From the NCBI GenBank assembly GCA_905250125.1, contig CAJNOL010001000.1, forward strand, positions 1 through 64,000: a DNA stretch of 64,000 nt. The letters are read 5' to 3'. Numbering within the stretch: the stretch's first letter is position 1; every line of letters starts with the position of its first letter. A program made the position numbers and the translations under genes. Under the pieces are notes generated by a model that worked only from the letters and a program-made list of their open reading frames with translations, did no database searches and had not been told where the DNA came from. Positions 47,247-59,034 of the stretch are shown here, piece by piece. Source of the stretch: Rotaria sordida (Eukaryota; Rotifera; Eurotatoria; Philodinida; Philodinidae).

Positions 47247-49088
47247 ATGCCAAGCAAACGGCCAATTAAAGCTTTTTATGTTCCTAAGAAAAATACAAAA
47301 CTAAATATCTCACAAAAACGAACTACTCATCCTTCTTTACACAATACTCGTAGTTCGCCAGTAGTTCCATTATATGATGTGATTAATGAAATTGATTCTA
47401 ATGATCCAGCATCGTATCCACAATTTGGACGAATATCACAATTGTCAAATTTTAGTCAACGAGAACCCACATGGAATTCATCAACAAAAGAATCATCTGA
47501 AGGTTCATCTTTATCGAGAAATGATATTGAAGATAAAGAAACCAATGGAGAAAAAGGAGAAACTTACAAAATATGGTTATTGATCATTGGTGGTCTATTA
47601 ATTACTGCTTGTTTAATTACAATAATTGCCTTGCTGGGTGTTATGATTAACAATAAGAGCAAAGGTAATATCATGTTGACTTCTGAATAACAAATAACAT
47701 TTAAAACAAAACTATACTATAATATCAAAATGCTTTAAGTGTAAAAGAAAAAAAAAATGTTCTATTTTTCATTATATCACAATAACACAATAGTAGACAG
47801 TTTAATAATGCCTACATCAGAGATGTTTATCGTGACTACAAATCTGGCACTGGCACGGTGCGGCCCTCGAAGAAACAAGGCTATCGCGACGTGGTGAAGT
47901 ATATAAAAAATTGTCACTGCCGCGATAACTTCAAGAATCTCTTCCATCACTGTGTTAAATTAACCCAATTAGATTGAATCTATCGGATTCACAATGGTTC
48001 TAATTGTTGGACTTGTAAACACTCAAATCAGATACAAAGTCATGCAATTTTAAAATTTACCTAAAAAAAGAAGCTGCTGCGACAGTATTTTTAAAACATG
48101 TTCCACTCTGCTATCGCGCTTCTGACGTCGCCCGGGTGACGGCGCGACAACGGAAGATTTTCAGCCACGATGAACATCTCCGACTTACATGAATCTGCTA
48201 TTGTGTTATTGCGTATTTTACATTCAAAAATGCATTAGAACTTGAATTAATTCTATTTCGATTTCTTTCTAGTGACAACAACATCAACTACTACCAGTAC
48301 GACTTCTACTTCAACTACATCGACTACGGCGACTACATCAACTACATCGACGACGACTACAACTACTACGACGACCACAACGACAACCAAAACCACTACG
48401 ACTACATCAACTACGACGACGACAACTAAGACCACGACGACTACATCAACTAAGACCACAACAACTACATCAACTACAACGACGACAACTAAGACCACAA
48501 CAACCACATCAACCACTACAACAACTACAACAGAGACTACGACAACCACATCGGAGACTACAACAACTACCGTAGAGGCTACAACAACCCCAACGGAGAC
48601 TACGACAACCATAACGGAGACTACAACAACCACGGCAGAGACTACGACGGAGATGATAACAGGAATTACGACAACCACGGCAGAGACTACAACAGCCACG
48701 ACAGAGACTACGACAGAGATAACGACGACGATGACCACCACGGCAGAAGGTAAAAATAACTATTTTCTAAGTCATACTTATGGTTCAGTTACACTGATAT
48801 TTTCTATTTTAAAATTACATATATCCTTTTTGTTAACAAAAAATATGATGAAACTTAATGTCAGAAACTAAATTATAATCTTTTGATTTAATGAAAAGAA
48901 TATAGATTCCTGTTGAAAATAAATCTAGAATTGTTCAATTTTTAACTAGATATTTATACTTTATTTGTTTATCTATTTAAGTTACAACAGGACTTTCAAA
49001 TGATCCAATGAGTGAGTTCTTCGATTGAACCGGAATAAATCATATCTATTCATATAATTAATTTTTTTTAGTGACTACCGGAGTATAA
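47247..49088 (+). CDS. Thr-rich mucin-like single-pass membrane protein, 4 exons
   Basis: Exons 47247-47664, 48273-48749, 48982-49011 and 49072-49088; every intron is phase 1 and GT-AG, giving about 313 residues. Exon 1 encodes a polar, Ser-rich N-terminal region with no signal peptide, then one membrane span (about residues 111-133, IWLLIIGGLLITACLITIIALLGVMI). Exon 2 is one long Thr tract (TTTTSTTTTTTKTTTTT, later TETTTTT repeats, residues about 140-298), a classic O-glycosylated mucin-type stalk. Tiny exons 3 and 4 end the protein (TTGLSNDPM...MTTGV). The layout implies a type II membrane protein with an extracellular Thr stalk. Because all junctions share phase 1, exons can be skipped without frame loss. 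No family was recognised. Intron 1 carries a foldback element (47779-48212). Exons 3 and 4 are inferred only from splice consensus and frame. Confidence 0.65.
47779..48212. mobile_element. Foldback/TIR element in intron 1 of the mucin-like gene
   Basis: Terminal inverted repeats: AATAACACAATAGTAGAC at 47781 with complement GCTATTGTGTTATT ending 48210, and an inner pair AGAGATGTTTATCGTGACT / CACGATGAACATCTCCGAC. The inside is locally GC-rich (GGCGCGACAAC, GCTATCGCGACGTGG). A plus-strand frame starting GATGTTTATCGTGAC reads DVYRDYKSGTGTV, faintly like the RRM2 edge of SR splicing factors, but this is not secure. Confidence 0.7.
48283..48749 (+). repeat. ACN-codon microsatellite (poly-Thr tract)
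   Basis: About 465 bp of imperfect ACA/ACT/ACG/ACC trinucleotide repeats, in frame with exon 2 of the mucin-like gene. Codon mixing shows that Thr, not the DNA unit, is conserved. Confidence 0.9.
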
Positions 49089-49734
49089 TGACAAAAACAT
49101 AGATAATAGCATCTATCGTCATTCATTCATTCATTCATTCAACAATAAACTTAACAATGAATACGATAACAGACATTATAGTGACATCAACATATTACTT
49201 TACTAGCATCAGTAGTGGAACAAATTCAAGTTTCAAATCATGAGAATTTCTTCTTATATTCTTGAAATAAATAAATATATAAATATATATTGACAATATT
49301 GATAAATGTAGTTAAAATCATGACAAGTTGTTTACGAAATCTATTGTTGTGTTGTGTAAGTACTATTTCACAATTCGTTGGAGAATAAAAACTTGTAAAC
49401 TATAAAATAAATTTTAAATTACATATTACAAAAAAAAAAGATTTTTTTTTATTCAACATCATCAGTTGTTATAATAATTTTGTTATAGCATTGGTTCATT
49501 ATTTAATCAGAATACATTTTATAATTGATTGTATTCAAGTAGAATAACAACACTTAGATTAATCCGTTCAATGAATGAGTCAATCATTGAAAATTTTCAT
49601 TGTAATAAGTTGTTGTCTTAATCTGTTGACGGTAGACTTTTTTTTTTGTCATAAAGAAAAATGAAATTGTGTTGTCAAAATTAATTATACTTTGAAAATT
49701 ATTAATGATCATGATTGTTACACTTGGACTTCAT
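49089..49734. other. Convergent intergenic region
   Basis: Between the stop codons of the mucin-like gene (+) and the Cys-rich gene (-). AT-rich, with the ATTC microsatellite; no gene seen. Confidence 0.4.
49122..49142 (+). repeat. (ATTC)n microsatellite
   Basis: Five tandem CATT units just downstream of the mucin-like gene. Confidence 0.8.
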
Positions 49735-50276
49735 CTAAAGATGCAATTGATTCATTTTGAAATGAAAAAAAGGATGTGGGTGAAAAGAAGACTCGTCTAC
49801 ATCTTTCTCAGCTAATTCATAAATGCGTACAACTATATTATTCTTTTCACTATATAAAATTTTATTTTTATATTGAAAAATAGAATAACCTAAAAATATG
49901 AAAGATTATTTATATTTTACGTTGTTTTTCATCATAGATTAAAATTGTCTTATAAAATAATGCCTTTGTAGAATAGTGATAAAAATAAAACAAAGAATAT
50001 TTTTGAAATAATATATTGATTGAAAATCTTTGATGTACCAGAAATACAAATAGCAAATGTCTGTGAATAGATATGATTACAATCAAGAGGATAAATCATT
50101 CTACATAATGTAATACATTCTCCATCATCCATGCACAATGGAATAGAAAAATCAGGTTTTTGAATAAGATTACACGCTAATCCAATACAACATGAACAAG
50201 AACATCGATCTTCAATTGCTGTTGAAATATTTATAAATTGGAAAGTTAAAGAAAAGAGTATTGTTGTTGTTATCAT
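49735..50276 (-). CDS. Small secreted Cys-rich protein, 2 exons
   Basis: Exon 50039-50276 starts with a signal peptide (MITTTILFSLTFQFINISTA) followed by a Cys cluster, CSCSCCIGLACN, then LCMDDGECITLC and CNHIYSQTFAIC: ten Cys in about 55 residues, so a disulfide-rich secreted domain. A donor (G/GTACAT) joins in phase 1 to a proposed second exon 49735-49889 (intron 149 bp, acceptor TTTTTAG), which adds about 51 residues rich in Lys/His/Phe and ends at TAG; total about 130 residues. Without splicing, the frame continues to 49950 as hydrophobic intron-like sequence. The second exon is less sure than the first. No family recognised; similar orphan secreted proteins are common in rotifers. Confidence 0.55.
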
Positions 50277-52748
50277 TTCCCTATGATAAGAAAAAATTCA
50301 AGCTTCTTATATAAAATAATACAAAACTTACGATAAGAATTTCACATCATTAATTCATATTGAAAATGAAAAAAAAAAAGGTAATGTTAATAATAGTCGA
50401 TGCATTGATAAGTGATATAAAATGATTATTTGCTTAGAAGTTTAATCGTTCTTTTGTATGCGTATTAGAATTTCATTGGCAACTATGTCATAGATATTCA
50501 CTAGTTGCATTTCTAGATGATTCAAAATTAAGATAAGTAGAAGTACAAGGAAGAAAATTCATTCTTTATAAAACAACGGAATAAAAAAAAACATATCTGT
50601 CTAAAAATTTAATTATCTTTGCCTCTATTAATAATACAACAACAGTAAGTACTGAAGATAATGTCAATATTATAATACATGAGTCAGATCTATCATTTGG
50701 ATATGATAAATTATGAATGAAACTGTTTCAAAGATCAATATCAATACTTAACTAGTTATTGTACCCGACAAATTATGTCACAAATAATTTTGATCATGTT
50801 GGGCATTGTCTAGATAGCTTCAGATGAACTTGGAATATTTAGAATCAGAGATTGCTAAACCATAACTTAAGGCCTTCCATTCAAAAATCGATCTCACCCC
50901 AGGTACATTCAAATCGTAGGAAATTTTCAGGGTATGTTGAGGCTGTAGTGGAGCGGGGAAAATGGCGGAATGACAATGTGTTCAAGTCTCAGCTCCCATA
51001 ACACCATGTTTATATAATTTCGTTCTGTTCTACAAGTCTCAAGCAACCTGTTTGTTGATGATCGATGCATTCTTCTTGTATATTAAGGTGATTCAACACT
51101 GCAAACCATCGTTCATGGCTCATATTATATTTACTCATTGTTTTATGTACTTTGCTGTAATTGCTTCCTTTCATTCTTCATAAATTACTTGCAATTAGCA
51201 CTATGTCTCTTCAAACCCTATCATAGGTAAAGGGTTAAATAAAATCGCAAATAAGTAGTTCAGTTATGTATAACGACACGTTTCAATGATATTTCATTTG
51301 AGCTATTACAACATCCATCTAATATAATGAAGATTCTTATAATATTATTATTGATCATCATGTCTTTCAGTTATCTTTATTTCTTATTTCTGTTCTTCTA
51401 AAATCTTATACAGTTCGATTCGAAGAATTTCATCGGAGGATAAATTTATCAATCGGATTTATCTTTATTCAGAAATATTCTGTTCAATTGCCACTTTTTT
51501 TTCACCCTTACATCTTTAGTACAAATTTTGAAATTCCATCAATAAGAAGAAATTACTTCACAAGAACATATCAATTCAATGCATAATAATATTACGTGCC
51601 ATTTCATAATCAATTAGTATACTGTTTATTATTGTTACTGAAAAATATTCATATAAAAAATATTGTAAAAACTCTTTTATCATTATTGACACTCAACTGA
51701 TTATACTTCACATGCTTTCAACATGTCATTTTAATCATACTTAAATCAATAGAAATGCATGTGGTTGAAACCGAGAATGTTGTTATTTAAATTCAAATAG
51801 TATAACTTCTATGATTCGATTTTTATTTGTAATAAACAAACTTTTTATAATAGTTACAAATAGAATTGTGCACTTGTTAAAATAAATTTATCATAATAAT
51901 CATCATTCAATAGTATAATCTTCATCATTTAGTAATTAATTTAATTGTATAATAAAAATGTGTTTAGTCTAGATTTACATCTGTTCAATAATGAACTTTT
52001 TCATAATAATTATTCTTAACATGTTTTCTTTGAAAATATCAAATATGCATTTGAATTTCATAATGGATAGAACACTTTATTGTCCTCATAATTTCATTAT
52101 TTTTGTGTATGTGATAAAGATTATAGAGTTGAATATTTGATTTTATACTAATTTATTAAATAGATATATTGAACAATGTAGGTTTATGGTGATTTAAATA
52201 GTTCTAGAGATTTTATTTTGTTTATGACTGCATTATCATTATGATGAAAGTGTTTTGTCAAAATAATATACAATCAAAAAGTTTTACATAAGTTGAATAT
52301 CTTCAGTCTTTTTTTTCCTAATTCATGTTCAGCTGTTAGAAGAATATTATCATAAAATAATCTAGAAACATATATTAATGCATCAGAACTATTTATTCGA
52401 ATATTATTCGATGAAACTTCAATAAAAGTATGATATTCGTGATCAGTACGATGAGATGAGTTTCATAAGATTGAATACCAAGCTTTTGAATGAAAAATGA
52501 AAAGTTGTTTTTGCCTCCTGAAGGTTACCTTACACATAAAAATTCGTGAAGTAAAGTTTCAAAAGAAGTGTAGTGGGAAGCGACAAAAGTAAAATTCCGT
52601 GTAGAATTGCAGAAAGCTTTGCACCATTCCAATGAGTAAGTTGGAACAACTTAAAAGAGAATATTATTTCTTTATTTTGAAGACGCAAATATAGAAAAAG
52701 TTTTTCACTGTCACATGAATCAAGCGAAAGCAAATCATCAATGAGAAA
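50277..52748. other. 2.5-kb AT-rich intergenic region
   Basis: Contains repeat copy B (50877-50955, SINE-like) and otherwise very AT-rich DNA. A minus-strand open stretch at about 52260-52440 (reads ...HRTDHEYHTFIEV, then FYDNILLTAEHELGKK) is protein-like but has no start or splice acceptor, so it is not called. Confidence 0.4.
50877..51010 (+). repeat. Dispersed repeat, copy B, tRNA-like
   Basis: Matches copy A at 45222-45290 in three ordered blocks. It also contains GGCTGTAGTGGAGCGG (A-box-like) and, about 30 bp on, GTGTTCAAGTCTC (B-box-like), consistent with a tRNA-derived SINE. Confidence 0.45.
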
Positions 52749-53651
52749 TTAGGTTGAAACAGGTGTAATCTTATTTTTACCCTTAGATACATGAGAAACC
52801 TTAGCAGATGAACCGTTAGCTCGATCATTAGTAGGATTCTGTGATTCTTTTTCACTTTCATTCGGTTCTTCATCAATATTGAATAGACAACCTGCTAACC
52901 CAGTGATGAAGCAGTTAATGCAGACGATATAGGCCAAGACGGAAAAAGACACCTTGATTGCAGGAGCTAAAACGATCATTGTAATAAAAGTAAGAATTGA
53001 AAGCAATAGTATTGCAAATGCGACACCAGTATGTGCTTGAAACATAAATGCAAAGAGTGTACCAATCACGGCTAGAATTCCACCACATACACCAATTTGA
53101 TTAATAACTCGGCTAACTGTATTTCTTTTGATGACCCATCCATAACACCATGCATTTGTTCCATTAATGGGCATAGTTGGAATAACGTTCGGTGTACAGT
53201 TAAACGAACTTGCCGTAGGAATACTTGAAGAATTGTCGAAAACAAAACAAGTCATTGGATCGCTAGGGCACTCATCACCTGGATAAAGACCTGCACTAGC
53301 TAGAATACATCCTTCGAAAAGAGCCATCAGTGCCATTGATAAAGTTACAGCACCAATAAAAGTAAGAAAATGTTGATTAGCTCCTGGAGCGTGTGATTTG
53401 ACTGTTCGATCATCAATTGTTATTTCAAAACGACCAACTTTCTTTCCATTCTTACTTTCAGCGTTGCCACTGTTCTTCCCGGGTTCGTAAGTAACTTTGA
53501 TGCCAAAAAGACGAGCATTGAGAAAGCTGTAAATACGGGGAGCGAACCGTGAACATATATCAAGAATCACTGTTGATAATATGAGTATGGCAATTCCAAT
53601 ACACACATGAATTGCTATGTAATGTCCGAATTCCAGTGCCATGAGTGTCAA
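52749..53651 (-). CDS. Multi-pass membrane protein, single exon
   Basis: 300 residues with about five hydrophobic segments: 11-32, 95-118, 184-204, 209-231 and 235-256. Between the second and third lies a loop with Cys at 128, 135, 152 and 169 and three N-glycosylation sequons (NSS, NCT, NGT), so this loop is very probably extracellular. A polar Lys/Gly/Asn-rich loop (55-90) and a Ser/Asn/Glu-rich C-terminal tail (about 260-300) would be cytoplasmic. The pattern loosely recalls claudin/tetraspanin-like four-helix proteins, but lacks the W-GLW-C-C and CCG signatures, so no family is assigned. The start at 53651 gives MTLMALEFGHYIA; Met4 is an alternative. The frame is intact. Confidence 0.8.
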   Translation of the reverse strand: MTLMALEFGHYIAIHVCIGIAILILSTVILDICSRFAPRIYSFLNARLFGIKVTYEPGKNSGNAESKNGKKVGRFEITIDDRTVKSHAPGANQHFLTFIGAVTLSMALMALFEGCILASAGLYPGDECPSDPMTCFVFDNSSSIPTASSFNCTPNVIPTMPINGTNAWCYGWVIKRNTVSRVINQIGVCGGILAVIGTLFAFMFQAHTGVAFAILLLSILTFITMIVLAPAIKVSFSVLAYIVCINCFITGLAGCLFNIDEEPNESEKESQNPTNDRANGSSAKVSHVSKGKNKITPVST

Positions 53652-56556
53652 AAAATGCTATGAATTCGATATTGTTCGAATGCAAAGGTGAACGTATGTA
53701 ACTGTCTATAGTCTATCGAAACACAAGAGTAAGTATGATTCGAAATTATAAATATATATAGCTTTGTTGACGCTTTATTTTCAATTATTGTGTGAATTTT
53801 CCATGTTTTTTTTGCTTTCAAATCAATCCGTCTCTATTGGTAACGATGCTTCGAATGTTGAAAAAGCAGCTTGTAGGTAGACATCATCGATGAAATCCAA
53901 TTTGGTATTTTAGATTTTTTCCCATTGTGGTCGACATTACTACCGTTGAAATATTATTTATAGAAAGAGAAAACATACATAAATGAATTGCTGAAAGACA
54001 GATTGATTCATATGTAAACAAACGAGTCCCACAAAGAGAAAAAGATCATAGTTCGAACTGAATGAAAAAAAGTACAATTGTGGACAAAAGGGCAAAATCT
54101 ATTATTATCGAGTATTGTTTTATTGACACTTGGAAATCCATTTTTATTTCATTATCGAAAACGTATGTCAAGGACTGAAAGCTAATGATCTTTTTTGAGC
54201 ACATTTATGAAAAGAAGTATAGCGTGTGAAAAAAAAGCGAAACTTACGAGAACAGGAACCAAATATCATAAGATCTTTTGACTCTATTACTTCATAAGTT
54301 GTCCTCCTTACGAATTACTCTTTCCGATGAAGAGCTATGACTACTATTTCCTACCACAATCTATTACTACATGGCTGGAATAGACGTGGATCAGCAGTTG
54401 AATGTGAGTGCAGGTGCTTGATCGTGTTTGACGGTGTCAGATTAGCATTATTTTTAATGCTAATACATATGTTACCTGCAACTATACTTCTGAAACTTCA
54501 TATTTCAAAGTTTCAGATAACAGATCAAAGAGTTTTTCAACAGAAATTCCTATCTTAAAAATAGAACAAAATTTTTCAATTTTGAGAATTTCTCAGCTTA
54601 AAAGGAAACTGCATCCTCTAAGACACTGGCCATGTTGTGGCCAATGTGAATTCGATCCCAAGCTTTTTACATTGAGTAATTTAATGTCAAAAGATGCGTC
54701 CTGAAGAGATATATGTCTGGTAAAAAAACGATAGTACCACCTGCACCATACAAGAAAAATCTTAAATGCTGCTTCGTCAGAAGGATGCATTTTCGAATTT
54801 TTGACAGTTTTCTAACTTAGATAATTTTCTTTACTTCTTATATTAGTCATTAAAATAAAATGAATTTGTAGTCGGTACTGTTCTTTATCTAACGAGGCTT
54901 CCACAAACTTCAAATATCTGAGCATTTCTGAGATAATGCCAAAATACTAAACACACTAATTTTTAGAGATTATTAAGTGTCACAATATAGATCAATTATA
55001 CTGGTTTTAGCTAGTATTTGTCACATGCGTAACCAAATGGTCTAATGTTTTTGGATTTCATTGTGATTCGACTAGACTTCTCATTTTAGATAACTAAATC
55101 AAAAATAAAAAGCATTTCTCCGATGGCCATGTGACAAAGTGAAAATATTACATAACAAAATTGACTCAATATTTTGGACGTATCAAAAACGGTGGGAATT
55201 CTGTACTATCAGGATTGTAGAGCATGTGACGCTCAATCGATTACACAATACTACTATATCAAGCTATTCGATATTTTGAAATAATTGTGGACGCAAGATA
55301 GCACCGCAATTTTGTGTGGTCGTTGATCAGTCAGAACATATTTGAGATTCTTTCCTTTTCTACTTCAAGCCAAGTTTAGTATAGTCAGATATGTATCACC
55401 ATGAAGAATCCGAATATGATCTTGGAATTTATTTTTGACTTTGTTTCAATGTACAAATTTGGCTAAAACAATTGAAGAATATGGAGCACAAAAACCGGTT
55501 TTTTTTGCGAATTTTTAATTTTAAGTATTTAAAGTATTTTCGGTGTAACTCCGTCAAAATGAAAGCTTTTCAAAAAAATTTTCTAATCAAAATCCTTAGA
55601 ATTAATAGGTTTACAAATTGGGTGTGAGTGTGGGGGTAAGTAGGGGAGAAAAACCCACACTCCACACCCGTAAAGTTGTAAACCTTGGTATCAATCATTA
55701 TTTGATTTTAGTCATTGGTCATCAAATCCATAATTACAAATACATCAAATTTTGTGTACCTGAAATATATTATTTTGATTTGAAAAAGACTAAATATTTA
55801 GACATGGTGATAGATAAAGACAACCACATAGGAAACAGTTGAGAAGCTTCTTTTCTTTTGTTTTAGATAATGAACAATAAAAAGAATTCAAAACAATGAT
55901 TCTTATTATTCATAAAATATGTAGATTAAAAGAACTAGGTCACAAGAACAAGAACATATGTAGAATAGCTGAAGAGAAAAGAAAAGAAGAATAAAAGTGA
56001 TTTACTCCATAATCATTTCAATTTTTTGTACTGATCCTTTAATATAATCGACTGTAAATAAATTATTTTTACTGATCAATCACTAGCTCCACTAATTTTA
56101 CAATTATTGCATTTACTGACCATTTCATTTATTTTGTTGACCATAAATCATAGTCCCTTTAATTTTGTGTGTTATTATTTACATATAATATTGGATGTCA
56201 ACCTAACGTTGTGCCATCTTATTATTAAATAATAAGCAAATTCACTACATTCTCACCTGCGAGATAATTTTCTCTGTAATATATATTGTTATTATTCATT
56301 CACTAAATTACACAATTGTATACGATAGAAAACTCTCAAGTATTGATCATGTAAAAAGAGTAATTTCATGTTTTTTTATTTTCTTTTTGATTGTTAACCA
56401 AATATGAAAGTAAGCTTTCATGTTTGATATTTTCACATGAACTAGTATGAGTATTATATGAAAAAACAATCAAAAACCGACAATGCTGAATTGAAAATTG
56501 CACACAAAAAAAAAACTTTTGTACTTAAATATTACACTTTCAACTTCTAGTCTTTG
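53652..56556. other. 2.9-kb intergenic region
   Basis: Upstream of the membrane protein and downstream of the GPCR. Contains a small GCATCC...GGATGC-bounded segment (54612-54790) with the palindrome GGCCATGTTGTGGCC, and the telomere-like hairpin at 55608-55686. No gene supported. Confidence 0.45.
55608..55686. repeat. Hairpin with facing telomere-like tracts
   Basis: Arms GGTTTACAA (55608) and TTGTAAACC (to 55684) enclose GGGTGTGAGTGTGGGGG and, after about 15 bases, its complement-like CCCACACTCCACACCC. The arrangement parallels the loop of the foldback at 37.0 kb. Confidence 0.6.
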
Positions 56557-57567
56557 TTACAACTTCCTATTCTTATCGTTTTCATCAGATAGTTCCAATG
56601 GTATTATCATAGCTGGAGTTCTATGTAGTTTTCGATGTAGATGTCCATCAAGAAATTTCAATAATTCATGACGAAATTTCACAGATGAAAGTGAATATAT
56701 ATAAAATGCACCACTATCATGAAAAAACCATAGTACTCGTACTATAGACATGGTCAATCGTTCCCATGCTAATTTTTCAGAACTTTTCTGATGAGAAAGT
56801 GTTACTGTTCGATGTAACCTATGGATAGCGTATGGAAGTGTGAATATAATGGTACAAGCTGTTTGGACAAGTATCATCCGTTGAAAATCTCGAACACGAT
56901 GACGTCTTAAATTTGATGGTCCATTTTGTTGATCAAACCACTGTCGTTGACGTATATTGTATATTGTAAGAAAACCAAATATACCCAATAGTACAGGAAA
57001 GATTAGTCCATGGAGAATAAGAAAACTAATATCATAACCTAATCGATAAGCAGAATGTTTTGGAGCCCAACATTCGTTGTCTCCATCTTCATGAATAACA
57101 AATAAGGCTAACATATGTGAATGATAAAGAGCTGAAATAATTAAAACAATTGGAATCAAACGTCGTGCAACTTTAATATTAGCCCATTGACGATATTTTA
57201 CTTGAGAACATGATGAAACATAACGATCGGCAGAGGCAAGTGTGATTAGAGTTATTGATGCCAAAGAAGTTGAATATAAGAAAAACATACGTATTCGACA
57301 CCACCAAAGAACTGATATTAGTATACCATAACCACTTTTTAACATACGAAATAATTGACCAAATAGAATTTGTATAATAGAAACACATGATGATGCAAGA
57401 CAATAATTACAACATGAATTTGAAATAAGATTTTGTCGAGTAAATATAATTATATTAATTATATGACCAATAAGACCAAAAAACATCAAAGGAGGAAAAG
57501 TAGATCGATAGACATAAGTAGTGGTTGTATTAAGATGAATAACAGTTTGACTTGAGCTGTTAGACAT
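56557..57567 (-). CDS. Class A (rhodopsin-like) G-protein-coupled receptor, single exon
   Basis: 336 residues, seven hydrophobic segments. N-terminus with sequons (NSSS, NTTT), TM1 about 26-43, and TM3 ending in ADRY (113-116), the DRY-motif position. Cys90 before TM3 and Cys166 in the second extracellular loop (DNECWAP) can form the conserved disulfide. TM5 contains LILHGLIFPVLLGIFGF; TM6 is ILVQTACTIIFTLPYAIHRL, with Pro but without the usual CWxP Trp; TM7 is WFFHDSGAFYIYSLSSVKFR, where SxxxY stands in place of NPxxY. It sits in the plasma membrane and signals through G proteins. Ligand unknown; the layout resembles the large bdelloid families of orphan peptide/chemosensory-like receptors. 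The C-terminal tail is short and basic. Confidence 0.88.
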   Translation of the reverse strand: MSNSSSQTVIHLNTTTTYVYRSTFPPLMFFGLIGHIINIIIFTRQNLISNSCCNYCLASSCVSIIQILFGQLFRMLKSGYGILISVLWWCRIRMFFLYSTSLASITLITLASADRYVSSCSQVKYRQWANIKVARRLIPIVLIISALYHSHMLALFVIHEDGDNECWAPKHSAYRLGYDISFLILHGLIFPVLLGIFGFLTIYNIRQRQWFDQQNGPSNLRRHRVRDFQRMILVQTACTIIFTLPYAIHRLHRTVTLSHQKSSEKLAWERLTMSIVRVLWFFHDSGAFYIYSLSSVKFRHELLKFLDGHLHRKLHRTPAMIIPLELSDENDKNRKL

Positions 57568-58232
57568 CTTTATAAATGAAATTCAACTATGCATTTTATT
57601 TTATGATCAACCGTCAGTTGTAAATGTCAGCAAAAATATGTTGAATATTTACCATTCTATGGAATGTCACAGAAAATAAGTCTACATTGACAAATCTACT
57701 TCAATCACGTTAGGAATATATCAATAAAATTTCTCTTATCTCCTATCTTATTTGATAACATTTTTTTTTCACTAAAATTCTATTCACATACGATATGAGA
57801 AAAACACTGGTTGACATGATGTGCATAGTCAAAGTGTTAAACTTACTCGCATTGTGGATGTGGATGTAAAGCTGAATAGAAGACCCTGACATAGCCATAC
57901 CTTTGGATTTCGAATTATCCAGTCAATATCCGTAATGCACAATAATCCCCATTATTTGATATATCTGTGCTATCATACCTCGATAGGCATACAATAACAA
58001 GTTTTAGCGAACATATTCGAAATTCCTTTGTGCATAATTTTGTTCAATGGTGTGAATAGTGAACGAATATAAAGGAAGTACAGAAAAACTATGAAAACTG
58101 ATTTAGAACTTTTCATGCGAGAAGCAAGTCTCTACCATTAATTGATGTAACGAACAACGGCACGTGTTTGGTTTGTTACTAACACAAATTATCAAGCACT
58201 AAGTCAATCAAAGTAAATTAGTAAAATGAATG
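57568..58232. other. Intergenic region upstream of the GPCR
   Basis: AT-rich; a weak GTGGATGTGGATG telomere-like stretch at 57853-57867. No gene. Confidence 0.4.
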
Positions 58233-58833
58233 ACTATTATCCATTTCAAAATATAATGTGCTCCACTGTTTTTTGAATAACTCGAGAACGCAAACAGCTA
58301 GAGATCTGCGGTTTTCACAAATCGAAAGAGGAGACGAGAGCACGTCTTTTCCTCCAATATTGTATAAGACGAAATCATTTTAAAATCAGTCATTTTTGCA
58401 AGACATCGAAAAAAATGTACAAAGACAATCTGTCATTCAGATGAAATTTTGACAATAAGAAAATTTGCTTAAAAATCAAAAGAATTCCATAATTTTTACG
58501 CGAGCAAATAGACGACTTTATTTGCTCAACGTTAGGATAGAGGAAGATAATCATTCCAATTAGATCTTCAATTATTGATCTGAAGTTCTTCTCTATAGAT
58601 CACATGCCAAAATCAAAATTTCATCGAAATGATAGATCGTTTTCGTGCACCTTTTGTCGTGTTTTGCAGAAATTACTGGCTTTAAAATGACTTTCGTCTT
58701 ATACAATATTGGAGAAAAAGACGTGCCCCCGTCTCCTCTTTCGATTGATGAAAACCACAGATCTCTAGCTGTTTGCGTTCTCAAGTTATTGATAAAACAC
58801 TGGAGCACATTATATTTTGAAATGGACAATAGT
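58233..58833. mobile_element. Foldback element, 600 bp
   Basis: Arms of about 140-150 bp: left from ACTATTATCCATTTCAAAAT (58233), right complement ending GAAATGGACAATAGT (58833). Shared internal blocks include AACGCAAACAGCTAGAGATC, CGAAAGAGGAGACG and CAATATTGTATAAGACGAAA. The middle 300 bp do not pair strongly. No coding capacity; the 68- and 84-codon frames are arm artefacts. Confidence 0.8.
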
Positions 58834-59034
58834 TCGAGTACTCCCATTTAGCATTGTATGATTGATATTTACCGTTTCTAATGTAGGTTGTTTTCAATGC
58901 AGATGTTGATGATTACTGGCAACAAGTAATAAATTATTACTGTAATAAAGTAATAACAAAATAATAGTTACTATGTGACATAGTTAAATAAAATTGGGGA
59001 TGCAACAAATCCTGTATTTTTTGCAAAATGATTG

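Noticed and set aside
47820..47960. SR-splicing-factor-like peptide (DVYRDYKSGTGTV) inside the foldback at 47.8 kb
   Set aside because: The similarity covers only a few residues and then fails; it lies between the arms of an inverted repeat and has a stop soon after. Too weak to call.
48253..48741. Minus-strand frame encoding a long poly-Val protein
   Set aside because: It is the antisense shadow of the ACN (Thr) repeat exon; the plus frame has splice junctions and a membrane-anchored upstream exon.
52260..52450. Protein-like minus-strand stretch near 52.3 kb
   Set aside because: No start codon and no AG acceptor between the preceding in-frame stop and the open stretch; could not be linked to another exon.
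54612..54790. Segment with AATTCGATCCC resembling a tRNA B box and GCATCC/GGATGC ends
   Set aside because: A-box to B-box spacing is too short for a pol III promoter and the inverted ends are only 6-8 bp.
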